Positions 1 to 12,902 of a DNA stretch of 64,000 nt are shown here, one piece after another; the stretch's first letter is position 1, and every line of letters starts with the position of its first letter. The notes beneath the pieces are model-generated. The model saw only the letters and a list, made by a program, of their open reading frames with translations. It ran no database searches and was not told the origin of the DNA. The stretch comes from Dictyophora rubrovolvata. Its lineage: Eukaryota; Basidiomycota; Agaricomycetes; Phallales; Phallaceae. The position numbers and the translations under genes were made by a program. Location of the stretch: assembly GCA_029959195.1 (NCBI GenBank), contig CP114122.1, forward strand, positions 1,984,001-2,048,000, written 5' to 3'.

Positions 1-1850
<1,850 letters not shown>

Positions 1851-3100
1851 TGTGGAAAAAGAAAAAAAGACGAAGCCCGTGGGCGGTGGAAAAGAGTGGA
1901 AAAAATAGGTGATTAGATAGTGTGATTAGGTAATCAAAAGAAGCAACAGCCACTGGGTATCGCTGCCAGTTCAATATTGGTTCAATACTGACTTGAGGGC
2001 CTATATAGCTGGTGAGCAATCTAACAACTATAATTGTTGTTATTTTAAATGGAAGTTGCCAGAATCATTTTATCGGTAAATTCGAAGTCTCTGGTTGAAA
2101 TTTACGCTGTTGATGTTCTATTATGATTTCTTCGGAACTTGAAGAGCCTGAATATAATTAGCCTTGGTCGGCCCACATGATCACTGATCAGCCCGGAGAG
2201 AACCGTAGTTGACGACAGATCGTGTTCTAATTCGGTCGAGAAATGAAGAAGAGTTTCCTATAATGCTTCAGTTTTGCCTTTAGACTTCCCACTCCCTGTT
2301 TCTCATTTTGATTATTGCCCAGACTGGGTCTGGAACGGACATATCACAAAGTAGTCCATACATGGTAGGTTTTGCCGTATAAATGATCCGTGATAACTTT
2401 AATTTTGGAGTTTACCAAATGCGCAGCTTCCTGTCAACGGCAAACGGCTAGCCTAGTCTAATATTCTACATAGTTCTCAACCTTTTACATGACAAGCGTG
2501 GCAAGCCTTTTCTAGCCAAAGGCCGTGTCCAAGATGATGTTGGAGTGGACTGCTGTCAACGTCGTGAAGAGCGATTCACCACCACCAACAGTGAGAATCT
2601 TCCCAATTAAGGCTCATCTAACCCATTAATCTTTACGACAGACGGTGTTTAAAACTTTTCTCCATTCACAATTTTGTGTCTAATAGAACTCGGCGTGCGG
2701 CAAAGCATGCACTTGTGTAAATATCTCGTTCAATGTATTTTAACGAGATAGTGAATGGTTGTGTTTCTTTTTTTTATGATAATCTGCGCTATACCACATA
2801 TCCCACATATGAGGTGGGTAGTTTATGAGTTGTAGGAGCATAAGGGCTAACGATATAATATTACAGCTAATGAGCCATGGACATGATACTACTGGTTCCC
2901 TCATAAACCAGTGTTGTGAAAGTCAATTCGTTTTTATAACACAATACTTAATTACAGGGTGGGTTTAGCGATTTGCCACCATTACTATCGTCGTTACCAT
3001 TTCAACTATCTAACTACTCGCTCCATCGAGATGAGCACGCTTTGGACCCTCTGTCTCGTCTTCGAGGTTCAAGTCCTTCAAATACGGTTTCATCCAATCT
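1851..3100. other. Intergenic region upstream of SNF1
   Basis: About 1.25 kb between the SNF1 start and the end of the DUF4419 gene. It should hold the SNF1 promoter at its left end. I see no convincing coding exon. A hairpin-forming pair (tatctcgtt / aacgagata) lies near 2721-2750 followed by a T-rich run, of unknown meaning. Confidence 0.5.
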
Positions 3101-4609
3101 TCAATCTTCAACCCTCTTCTTCGTTACCACTTCCTCCTTTTCGAACATAAACCATTGCGCCGCCGGACGTACAGCACCCATAACCTTCTTATTTCCTTTT
3201 CCGTCGGTTTCCATGACTTCTGTAGTAACATGTCCTGCAACAACGACACAACTCAACTTCTCGCCATTATCATGGAGGAGTACATCCGCTTCACAGAAAC
3301 CAGCAGGAATATGATCCATTGGAATGGAGGGATACTCTATGTCGTCTATGATGAGATGGTCCTCGTGTGAATCATGATTTTGACATTTCAAAGACTGTAA
3401 ATCGGGGCCGTGCCAACGGCCCTTTGTATCCCAGACACAAAACGCAGTTAGCCATCCACTGAGTATTTTTGAGCCGGATCCCATATAGTCTTCACGGCAA
3501 ATGCGCCCCCAAAAGCCCTTGTTAATTTGAGGTTCTCGCGAGAGGAATTTACGGCATCAAAAACAGCTATGAACTCTTTGATAATAGGTTTTAGGAGCAT
3601 GGCGAAAGCAGTGGGTTCAGCACCCATTCCCATCTGAGAAAGGTTCTCGATGCGTTGTAGAATGTTAAGGTAATCTTCTTTAGTGCCCAATAACGTTATT
3701 TCAGGGATTCCGCACAACAAGTCGCACCTATAAGAGAAATATCTAGAGGACATGGATTTGTTCCTTTTGTGCAATGACATAAGATTTTGGAATGCATACG
3801 ATTTCAAGATGCTCATCATAACAATAGAGCAAATTACTGTGTCGCTGGGCTCTGTGGTGGAGAAATCAGGGAGAACAAAATTATAGAAAGCTGGATCGTT
3901 GATCTTATACGACAGCTGATAAATAGGTTGCAGCAGGCGAAGTGAGACATTTTTGGACCCACATTTTTCTGTAACAAGTTGGCAAAGTCCCGTGCCATTA
4001 TTTTGAAATCGAATGTCCGGCGAGTTCCATTATATGTAAGCACAAGCTCTTTTTTTCCCTCATGTTGCACGAAGAACTTTCGTAACTCTTCCGAGTGAGC
4101 ATTGACACTGGTTGAAAGGATAAATGTAAGCCTCAAGTGAACAACGAATCACGAACTAATGATTCAATTGTGACAGAATCGCTATCCACAAATCATCTGG
4201 CCTTACGACGAAATAATATCATTCTCTGCTCTGCAAAATAACATACGGACTACCTACCTAATGATTAGGTTGTGGTGTTTATTGTACGCCAATAACACTG
4301 TGTCAACGAAACCATTCGCTCTTGGAACGAAATTTCCAAGTCGTTTAGGGTCTTTGGGAAGGGAAGATTGAAGTAAATCTATAAACACAAATATTATTCC
4401 CATTTGGCTGTACAAAAGTATAAAACGCAACAACATAATTAATACTCACCTTTACAACGAATCGACCTAGTTTCAATTAAGCTCGCGCGTTGCACATTCT
4501 GGGCTTCCCAGGTGCGTCGTAAGACATCCTTGGGGTCACAAATAGGCACGGTCTCGAAATCATATGGGGTGACTATCTTCTTTGAAGTTCTGAAGGTGAT
4601 GCCTGGCAT
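3101..4609 (-). CDS. DUF4419-family protein
   Basis: Uncharacterised fungal family DUF4419; molecular function unknown. The start at 4609 gives MPGITFRTSKK. Family blocks follow in order: FVPRANGFVDTVLLAYNKHHNLIIR (4263-4379), RPDDLWIAILSQLNHY, then VNAHSEELRKFFVQHEGKKEL (after an acceptor near 4111), CGIPEITLLGTKEDYLNIL near 3700, and GSGSKILSGWLTAFCVWD near 3440. The end carries IPAGFCEADVLLHDNG and VVVAGHV, also typical. One junction is odd: around 3502-3560 the reading frame must shift between EFIAVFDA and GFWGRICREDYMGSG. An unusually short GT-AG interval of about 35 nt (roughly 3517-3551) would restore the frame; otherwise this is a frameshift and the gene may be damaged. I am sure of the family, less of every exon edge. 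Confidence 0.82.
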
Positions 4610-6802
4610 TCTGCTCGTGAGTGGAAGAAGAAGTGAGTGCCACAGGTTTTATATCAGACGACGAGGTCGGAAAATTTATTAGGAAAAAGGGGCGCACCGC
4701 ACTGATATGCCTACAGAGACTACCTCCTAGCAGGGGGTTACTTTATGTAAGTCTGTAAAGGGGGACTTTACGATGGCACCAGGCAGGGTTCCGACTTCCG
4801 AGGCGTCACGTGAAAACCTCAACTGAGCTGCGTAATACGTGTTGTCAGAAATGTTGTGTATTGTTCCCTACCAAGCATATCATACATAGATTGGCACTGC
4901 TCGGACCTAGTCAATGGAAGGGATAGATAATTGGAGTATGCGGTGGCAGATCCCATTGAGATTACAGGCGCCGGGATATTAGACAAGGAGATAGAGCGAA
5001 TAAAATTACCAATAATTAGCTCGACTTTAAATACAAAAAAGAAAATTATTACGTTGAGACAAACGCCGTAATCTCCATTTTCCAACGCTTGGAAAGTGCA
5101 ATGATTCGGGGAGGGTTTTTTTGCTCGCAATGCGGCAATAGTAGTATTTGACAACCGACGGCATCCAAAAGTTGTCACCGTCACGGTGACGCCGGTGTTC
5201 ATATAAATTCTATGGCTTCAATTTTCAAATAACGCTTCCTTCACCAAAAGTCTGGATGCTCGACTTTTAAACATTGAATCATGAAGAACGTAAGGTCAAA
5301 CATTCGGATGGTAAACTGGTTAAGGAGTTCTCGTTTGTCATCCACGACCTATGAGCTTATTAGTCTATTGTCTTTGATTCAGGTATTTTTGTCAATTGCC
5401 CTTGCCAGTGAACGTGGAATAATAATACCAGATCATATTCCGCCATTTTGGTTGTATTCCATAACGTTACGTATACCCGGTGGCTGCTCTTTTCCATTTG
5501 CTATACGTCTGAATGACAAATCTATTGGATCAGCCATTGTCAGTATAGGAAAGAACATCGCTCAGGTCGATTCAGCCACTTATTTGTGCTATCGGAGTCC
5601 GAAGATCACTACTATATAAGGATGTGAGATTTCATTCCAGTCTCCGGAAACCCTGCAATATGATCATCTTCTCTCTTTGAAGTGCTGTTCTTGAAGATTG
5701 GCTCAAGTTTCTTTTGGTCTCGGTCAAAAATCGTTCTAAAGATACTCAGCATAGCAAATTGGCTTGGAATTCTCATTGGTTCAGCTTCCCGGTGACATGT
5801 TGACACCCCAGTAGCAATGTTACGTGGCAGGCTATTCTACCAAGTGTTTACTACAGGCCATGCCACCTGAAAATTGACCGTTCAGGCGCTCTGTAGCTTT
5901 CATTCTACTGCTTTCCCCCGTTTTCGTCGGATCGGAATTTAGAAGAGAACCCAGATTTAGCTTTAAATCAACCTTCGATTGTGATAGGTAGTATAAGAAA
6001 AAGTCAACCCATCTGCCTGCAGTGAGTTATTATCGCAATTAAACCTGATAAGTTACTGTTTAATCAAATCCCGCATGTCCCTGTGACAACTTTATGACGT
6101 CTCATCAATTGCCAATGGGCCTTTCAGCGCTCTCTACTCAGTTGTTATGGCCGCGTGAATCAGAGGATCGCAGCATTTAAATAGAGCATTTCAAATTATT
6201 TCCCCGGTCTTGAAGTTTCTTCCCAAGCTTTAAATGTGACTGAGGAACCCTTTCTAATCACGCTCAGTCTTTCATAAGCCCCCCCCCCCTTCAAAAAATC
6301 TTACGACAGAACACCCATGTCTCAAACGCAATTCATATCTCTTTTCCAGGGCAACTTGATCCCACTGCGTGCTTGCTGTATGTTCCTCACTTCTGGCCTC
6401 AGGTTTTTCCTGATGTTTTTTTGGCCGCCGCTCAGTACCCGGTTTGACATGGGTGTTGCACGATTATTGTGAGGTTTCTCTCGTTAAAGTTCGTGGATCA
6501 GCCACTGAGCTGACGATTTGGGTTTAGTTCTTACGATTGAAGACGAGGTTCGTAAAAAAAGTTCCCTGAAATTAAAGAGATTAAAGTCTTTATATAGATA
6601 TATTATATCTGGGTTAGTAGGCTAACTCTATACACATTATGACCCCCACCTGACCACCTGCAGCCTCATAGATGGAACGTCGGGAAGTGTTTGTACATGT
6701 GGGTAAGTGACTCATTCGTATGTGCATGTAAGCACAATTCTTTCCTTTTATTTTTATCAAATTTATAGATAAGATATTACGGCATCGCCCTTCTGGTATT
6801 CG
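4610..6802. other. Gene-poor stretch with weak open frames
   Basis: No recognised gene. Two open frames can be noted without endorsement. 4819-5202 on the minus strand encodes 127 residues with no family resemblance I can see. 5281-5619 on the plus strand encodes 112 residues with a hydrophobic stretch (LISLLSLIQVFLSIALA, residues about 27-43) resembling a signal anchor. Neither has convincing splice structure. A C8-C10 homopolymer sits near 6279-6290, and there are AT-rich palindromic bits near 6590. The N-terminal exons of the membrane-protein gene starting near 6.8 kb might lie here but I could not find them. Confidence 0.3.
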
Positions 6803-7858
6803 ATGTCACGCAAATTCATGTCTTCTCCATTCCTGGGGTCACAAATGATAACCTGTGCGTATATGGTTTCAAAAGCACATTCGTCCGATGACTCGACGAA
6901 GCCTAGATGTGTAGCAATGGACTCTATCATACGCGTAGTTGGAGCTCTGAGTCTATGGCCTATTGAAATAATGATGCAATTGCGGATATATGCGATATAT
7001 AAATGTTCACGCAAAGTTCGTCACGAAAGTTTTTAAAAAAGAAGGTTTTCGATAGCTAATTTGCTTCTAGATCGCCTTAATAAACTTCATTCTGTTTCTC
7101 GCTTCAATTGGCGTGTATGCGTGGATTTTGATACATAATGCACTGCGGCGCCGGGCCGTCATCGCGGAGGCTATTAAGCTCCCTCTTCCGGGATGCCCCT
7201 CCATTCATACAGGTATCGAATGGGCACAATGGGTTCCAGGTAAGATAAATAATGTTCAATTTCCAATTCTTTTTTGGTTTAATGATTTTTTAGCAACCGC
7301 GTTTGAAGGTGTTCTGTTCGGATGGGCTTTGTACAAAACCCTCAAGTCCTCTGTTGGACGGTGGACAAGCGGCATACGCATCTCGTTATATGAATTAATT
7401 CTACGAGATAATTTGATATACTTTTCTGGGTAAGTTAGTTTACCCCTTTGCTTATTTGAGTGTGAGCTAACGGCTGGTTTTTATATTAGAATTGCGCTGA
7501 TTCTTGTCTTCAATAATCTTATGGTTGTGGTACGCATTCCAAGTCTAACTTACGTTCTGCGTTTAAGGTTTTAAATGATATTTTCAGGGAGTAACGAAGA
7601 TACCATGGTTTAGTTATTCGTGAGCACGAAGTTATTAAATTGATCAAAGTAGCCGATAATCGAGTGCTTTTAATTCTTAGACCTTTTCATGCTGCAATGG
7701 AAATCATAACCTCTCGGATGCTTATAAATTTATATAAAGCTTCCAATGAAGAACACGAGGTCAATTCTGTCAAGCAAAGCACGATTTCAGTCTTTTCCAC
7801 TGGCTTGAGCTTATCGCCAATGAACGATGAGAACATCAATACTGAGGAAATTCTTTGA
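6803..7858 (+). CDS. DUF6533-type multi-pass membrane protein (5' end unresolved)
   Basis: Agaricomycete-expanded family of about seven-helix membrane proteins of unknown function. Exons join in phase: a first exon ending LWPIEIMMQLRIYAIYKCSRK at about 7015; IALINFILFLASIGVYAW to GIEWAQWVP (from about 7072); ATAFEGVLFGWALYKTLKS to RDNLIYFSG; IALILVFNNLMVV; GVTKIPWFSYS; and PFHAAMEIITSRMLINLYK to the stop at 7858. The blocks QLRIYAIY, FEGVLFGWALYKTLK and ELILRDNLIYF are the family's usual helix-4 to helix-6 landmarks. The diagnostic N-terminal segment (a D-E-V/I-x-x-I-W block) was not found upstream, so either the first exons are missed or the gene is 5'-truncated; the start at 6803 is only the first in-frame Met. 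Two introns have weak donors (gttcgt, gtacgc). It is related to, but clearly different from, the copies near 33 and 39 kb. Confidence 0.72.
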
Positions 7859-9751
7859 GACAGTAGTCTTAGGGGATGGAGCGGTCTGACCAATGTTACC
7901 TCAGACCGTCTCTTATCTGGTCCTTTGGATAGTTGTCGTACATGATACGGCATCATCGTTACATCAGAAGCCCGCTCGTCTGGTCATCGCACATATATGG
8001 GCCTTTAGTCCGAAGTGGACCACATTGAGGCAATGAGATATTGGACAAGTTGCTACAAGAAGGTTATTGGCAAGTCCGGTCAAAGCGTTGTAATTAGCAG
8101 CTATGTATTTCCAAGAATTTAGGTATATTTAGCGATTCAAAAGGTCTTCCGCAAAAATACAGATTAACAAATTCCATAATTTGCTGAGCTTTTTTTGACG
8201 AGTCACGACTATAAAAACAAAACACGAACATCTGCCATGCAAGGGGTTTGCTACTCTAAGGCGGCTCTGATAACTAGTAATGCCTTCTGTAAATACATGT
8301 GTTACGAAGAAAGCAGAGCAACTGAAAGGTGATATAACACGAAACTGAAAACTTTAGAAAAGGAAAAGGCGATTGAGAAGTGTTTGAACACTTAAACGAC
8401 ATGAAAAACCACTCGATACACGGTCACTGGCGTAAGCTTCGTGACAATGAAGGCAAACTTAACGGAATTTCCATCCGGAGTTCGTATTTCATACATTCCT
8501 CTAACGTTCAAAACGTAAAGATCGATCGAGTTGGGAGGACGGGTCTTGCACATGACATCCAATGGGGTTTTAACTTGAGTTGGTGTCCGGTCACCAATGT
8601 TTCCCAGACAGAACACCCCTATATGTCGAGTATTACCACTGTAACGGGTACAGCCATCTTTATTAACAAAGTCCAGAGAATATAGCCCAGGGTTCGCATG
8701 AGGGGTGAGTCGGGCATTGATATCTAGAGTGCAGGGAATTATCGTCGGGTCTGATGTATCTTTCTTTAGGGATACAAGATTTAGCAAATTCGAAGGGATG
8801 GAAGTTGCCGCCACCTATTAATTGTGCGGCTTGAGGAATCGGCGAATATGGTTTTTGCTTTGGGTTGCCACGCTGAGACTTAGTGGATGAGCTTCGCGAC
8901 TGTGGTGAAAGGTTTAAGATCTAAGGTTTAGGTTAACGCCTTAACGCGTGACGTTCAAACCTTGCCGCCTGCTGCCGTAGCATGGGAAGTTAAACAATCA
9001 AATATTGTCGTTATTTCACCCCGCATGGAAGGTGCCAAAATCGTAAGAGACCTACCTTATTTTAGATCTTCTCAACTGCTGAAGCGGTGTGTGGTTGAGC
9101 ATAACTTCAAGTTGACTCCAGTAAAGAGGCTAGTGGAATGTCTAAAGCCTATTGTTTTAGTCTGGGCAGGGTTCAACTGTCCAGTACTTCTGATATGTAG
9201 GTACGTTGTTGCCAGAATATCGTCAATCATTTCTTCGTGAGTACTTCACACAAAAACTCTTAGAAGTCATTTTATATTGACCAAGCATTGTCTCGTCATA
9301 CCAAGGTCTGACTCAATACATCGCTTCAGCATTACTAGTTTGTGCATAAATCATAGGTCTCTTCTAACCAATTTCATCGGTTTAAAAATATTTCAATGGG
9401 TGCGATCTCGTTTGTTTTTGGCGTTAATAGCGCAGCAAACGACCGAGACTACCGCCTTAGATGATTTAGTTATATTTCATCTCAAGTTTGAACTATATCT
9501 GATTCATGCAATGGGACCGCAGCGGTGTCAGATTCCCGCTCTAGGCGTATATTATCCCTGCGAACTTCACCCAAGTCGATAACGAATAATACTAACATTT
9601 CTTTAGCTCGAACCAATAATTGTTTATTCCAAATGTGTATTATAAATCAACACTGGCAAGATGGTGTACAATTAACAAATACAGTAGAATTAGAAACACC
9701 AAGGGGGGGAAAATGAACAAATGAAATGGTACAATCCAGGATGAAGCTACT
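7859..9751. other. Gene-poor stretch downstream of the membrane-protein gene
   Basis: I recognise no protein here. The only sizeable uninterrupted frame is the minus-strand 8392-8814, entered separately. A plus-strand frame at 8962-9240 (92 residues) shows no recognisable motif or codon support. The last 150 bases before 9752 are AT-rich and probably carry the histone H2A 3' end. Confidence 0.4.
8392..8814 (-). CDS. Hypothetical 140-residue protein
   Basis: A single uninterrupted frame starting MAATSIPSNLLNLVSLKKD and ending YRVVFHVV. The composition is balanced, with three to four cysteines, alternating hydrophobics and no signal peptide or membrane helix, so a small beta-rich fold is possible. 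I do not recognise the family. It overlaps another, less protein-like frame on the opposite strand, lies in a gene-poor tract and shows no introns, which is unusual here. It could be a chance frame. Confidence 0.3.
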   Translation of the reverse strand: MAATSIPSNLLNLVSLKKDTSDPTIIPCTLDINARLTPHANPGLYSLDFVNKDGCTRYSGNTRHIGVFCLGNIGDRTPTQVKTPLDVMCKTRPPNSIDLYVLNVRGMYEIRTPDGNSVKFAFIVTKLTPVTVYRVVFHVV

Positions 9752-10349
9752 TTAAGCTTCTTGCGAGACGCCAGCTTCTTTCTTGGGCCCTTTACCGCTT
9801 TTACCTGGCAACAGCTGGAAAAGATAAGATAATAGCTAGTGAAACCGAAAAAGTAACCATACCTCTAGTTGGATGTGTGGTACGACACCTCCTTGCGAGA
9901 TGACAACGTCACCAAGGAGCTTGTTCAGTTCTTCATCGTTGCGGATAGCGAGTTGAAGATGACGGGGGACGATACGTTGTTTCTTGTTATCACGGGCAGC
10001 ATTGCCAGCAAGTTCGAGAATCTCAGCTGCAAGGTACTCTAAGACTGCTGCGAGGTAGACTAAAAAGGATGATTAGATTTCGATTAAGATCGGAAAGAAA
10101 GGGGGGATCGCTTACCAGGCGCACCAGCACCAACACGTTGTGCGTAATTGCCCTTCTTGAGCATACGATGAATACGACCAACTGGAAATTGAAGACCAGC
10201 ACGCGCTGAACGAGACATGGTCTTGTCAGAGCCTGCAGCTGAGGCCTTGCCACCTTTCGCGCCGGCTTTACCACCTTTTCCAGACTAGATAAGAAAATAG
10301 TACACTTAGTGCTTTTAATTTCAGTAAAGAAAATTTAATGACAGACCAT
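9752..10349 (-). CDS. HTA1: Histone H2A
   Basis: Core nucleosome protein. Four exons: 10349-10347 (only the ATG), 10284-10116, 10059-9863 and 9814-9752. The translation runs [20 protein letters not shown], then [20 protein letters not shown], the acidic-patch region [19 protein letters not shown], and ends [10 protein letters not shown]. The C-terminal SQEA matches the SQ(E/D) phosphorylation motif of yeast-type H2A, so this gene likely serves the H2A.X damage-signalling role as in other fungi. The first intron begins immediately after the initiator ATG. It is divergent from H2B across a shared 418-bp region. Certain. Confidence 0.98.
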
Positions 10350-11367
<1,018 letters not shown>

Positions 11368-11516
11368 AAGAACTAGTTTTTTTATACCGTCACGGTTGTT
11401 AGGTGTATTCTTTCTTGTAATGTAATGTTGTACTTTGCTATTATCTTAGACACTTGATTTGTCAGTCTTCGTAATCTATGTAAGGGTCACGGGGACGCTT
11501 TTGTTCGCCGACTCCA

Positions 11517-12386
11517 ATGTCTTCAGAGATTAATGATGACGACTTTGAACTATTTACCTCTGTTCGATACGATCCTGTCCTAATGAGGGCGTCCTGGAAG
11601 CCTTCGTGTGATGAGGCGTATTGCCCCTTTCTTCTTTTCTTTTACCACTTGGACCGGTTGGCGGCCGCTCTGCAACATTTTGAATGGGAAGACGGGCTTG
11701 GGATCACGATGGATGATCCAAACGTTTATCAAGATGTCCGCGAAAGAGTGGAGCAAGAGACATGGGAAAAGGAACACGGAGATGGATATAAACCATTGCG
11801 AGTGAGTTGTTTCTATTGTGTAAAGTCTCACCACTTGCTTTCCTGTCTCCCGGTTCTTCAGGTCCGTTTGGTCATTTCACCAAGTACTGGATTTCGAGTA
11901 GAATGCTTTCCTACGGCGGAGAGATCATATGATTTGCTCTCTCTGTCAACATTTAATCCTACGAGCTCCACATTACCATCCCCGCCTTTCCCCGAACCAA
12001 CCCGAGTTTACCTCGATTCCAGCCCGACACCGGTATCCGACTTTACTTTGTACAAAACCACACGAAGGGAACATTATGACGCTGCCCGAGAAAGAGTGGG
12101 CCTTAAACCATCCACTACAGATGGCGAGGTTCTTCTTTTCAATGAAGAAGGAAACATTACGGAAGGAAGTATCCGTAATGTCGCTTTTTGGAGAGATGGT
12201 AAATGGGTTTCACCCGACGATGGAGGATTAGAAGGTGTCGTTCTACGTTGGCTTGTTAAGCAAGGGCGTGTTACGGAAGGCACTGTTTCAAAAGAGGACG
12301 TGAAGATAGGCGAAATGGTACTGCTGATGAATGGAGTGGAAGGATGTACGTTGGGAGTCATCACAGAAGGGAGATATCCTGATTGA
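11517..12386 (+). CDS. ABZ2: Aminodeoxychorismate lyase (class IV PLP aminotransferase fold)
   Basis: Converts 4-amino-4-deoxychorismate to p-aminobenzoate and pyruvate in folate synthesis. The N-terminal LFTSVRYDP and FFYHLDRLAAALQHF match the fungal ADC lyase entry region. The PLP lysine lies in LYKTTRREHYDAARERVG, and LLFNEEGNITEGSIRNV is the class IV signature with the ITEG(S/T) loop. The end has LMNGVEGCTLGVI. One intron of exactly 60 nt (11802-11861) splices PLR to VRLVISP; because its length is a multiple of three without stops, the unspliced frame also looks open. About 269 residues when spliced. Close upstream neighbour of the ValRS gene, with no visible link in function. Confidence 0.88.
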   Translation: MSSEINDDDFELFTSVRYDPVLMRASWKPSCDEAYCPFLLFFYHLDRLAAALQHFEWEDGLGITMDDPNVYQDVRERVEQETWEKEHGDGYKPLRVSCFYCVKSHHLLSCLPVLQVRLVISPSTGFRVECFPTAERSYDLLSLSTFNPTSSTLPSPPFPEPTRVYLDSSPTPVSDFTLYKTTRREHYDAARERVGLKPSTTDGEVLLFNEEGNITEGSIRNVAFWRDGKWVSPDDGGLEGVVLRWLVKQGRVTEGTVSKEDVKIGEMVLLMNGVEGCTLGVITEGRYPD

Positions 12387-12902
12387 AATGTAGTCTTGTA
12401 TTTATCAACTATTTCTTGAATATGCACTATGGATTGTAACCGAACTATTGCTATTGCTATTGAGAGATTGGAGGAACACCAAAGGAACAACCTTTACATA
12501 GTTGCCTTGCAAGCTCCTGTCTCGTCTCGCTCCTCGTAATGATGTCCGTGGTAGGTTGGGGGTCGAGCTGTGCTCGGAGCGCGGAACAGGACCGCGGTGG
12601 GCGGGCTCCTTGCTCGGCGGGTTCGGATGCCATCTTTCAGAGTGACACAAGACGCTAGTATTTAAGATGTATGCGTAACTACAGTATGACTAATGCAGTG
12701 AAGATTTGTGCGGGATGGTGGGAACGAAATTCGAACGACGGAAATGGATTGGGCCCAACGTCTGCGATGACGGTAGGAGCAAAAGGCACGATGAGGAACT
12801 TGAGCTTGGACGCCCGCGAGCTCTACAGGCGTTGGTGCCGTGCCGGCACCTGCCTATTGCAAGCTGAGTATTTTCGTGACTCAAAAGTTGAGTCACAGGT
12901 GC
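12387..12902. other. Intergenic region upstream of ValRS
   Basis: About 500 bp between the ADC lyase stop and the first ValRS start. It is relatively GC-rich near 12540-12620. No gene is supported. It probably holds the ValRS promoter and both transcript start sites implied by the two possible start codons. Confidence 0.4.

Noticed and set aside
6763-7014. Minus-strand 83-residue frame
   Set aside because: It is antisense to the exon of the membrane-protein gene that contains QLRIYAIY, whose in-phase splicing to the next exon makes the plus strand the coding one.
8380-8685. Plus-strand 101-residue frame opposite the 8392-8814 frame
   Set aside because: Less protein-like composition than the minus-strand frame and no motif; both could be chance, but the minus strand was the better candidate.
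12074-12490. Minus-strand 138-residue Ser/Pro/Thr-rich frame
   Set aside because: Antisense of the aminodeoxychorismate lyase signature region; a shadow.
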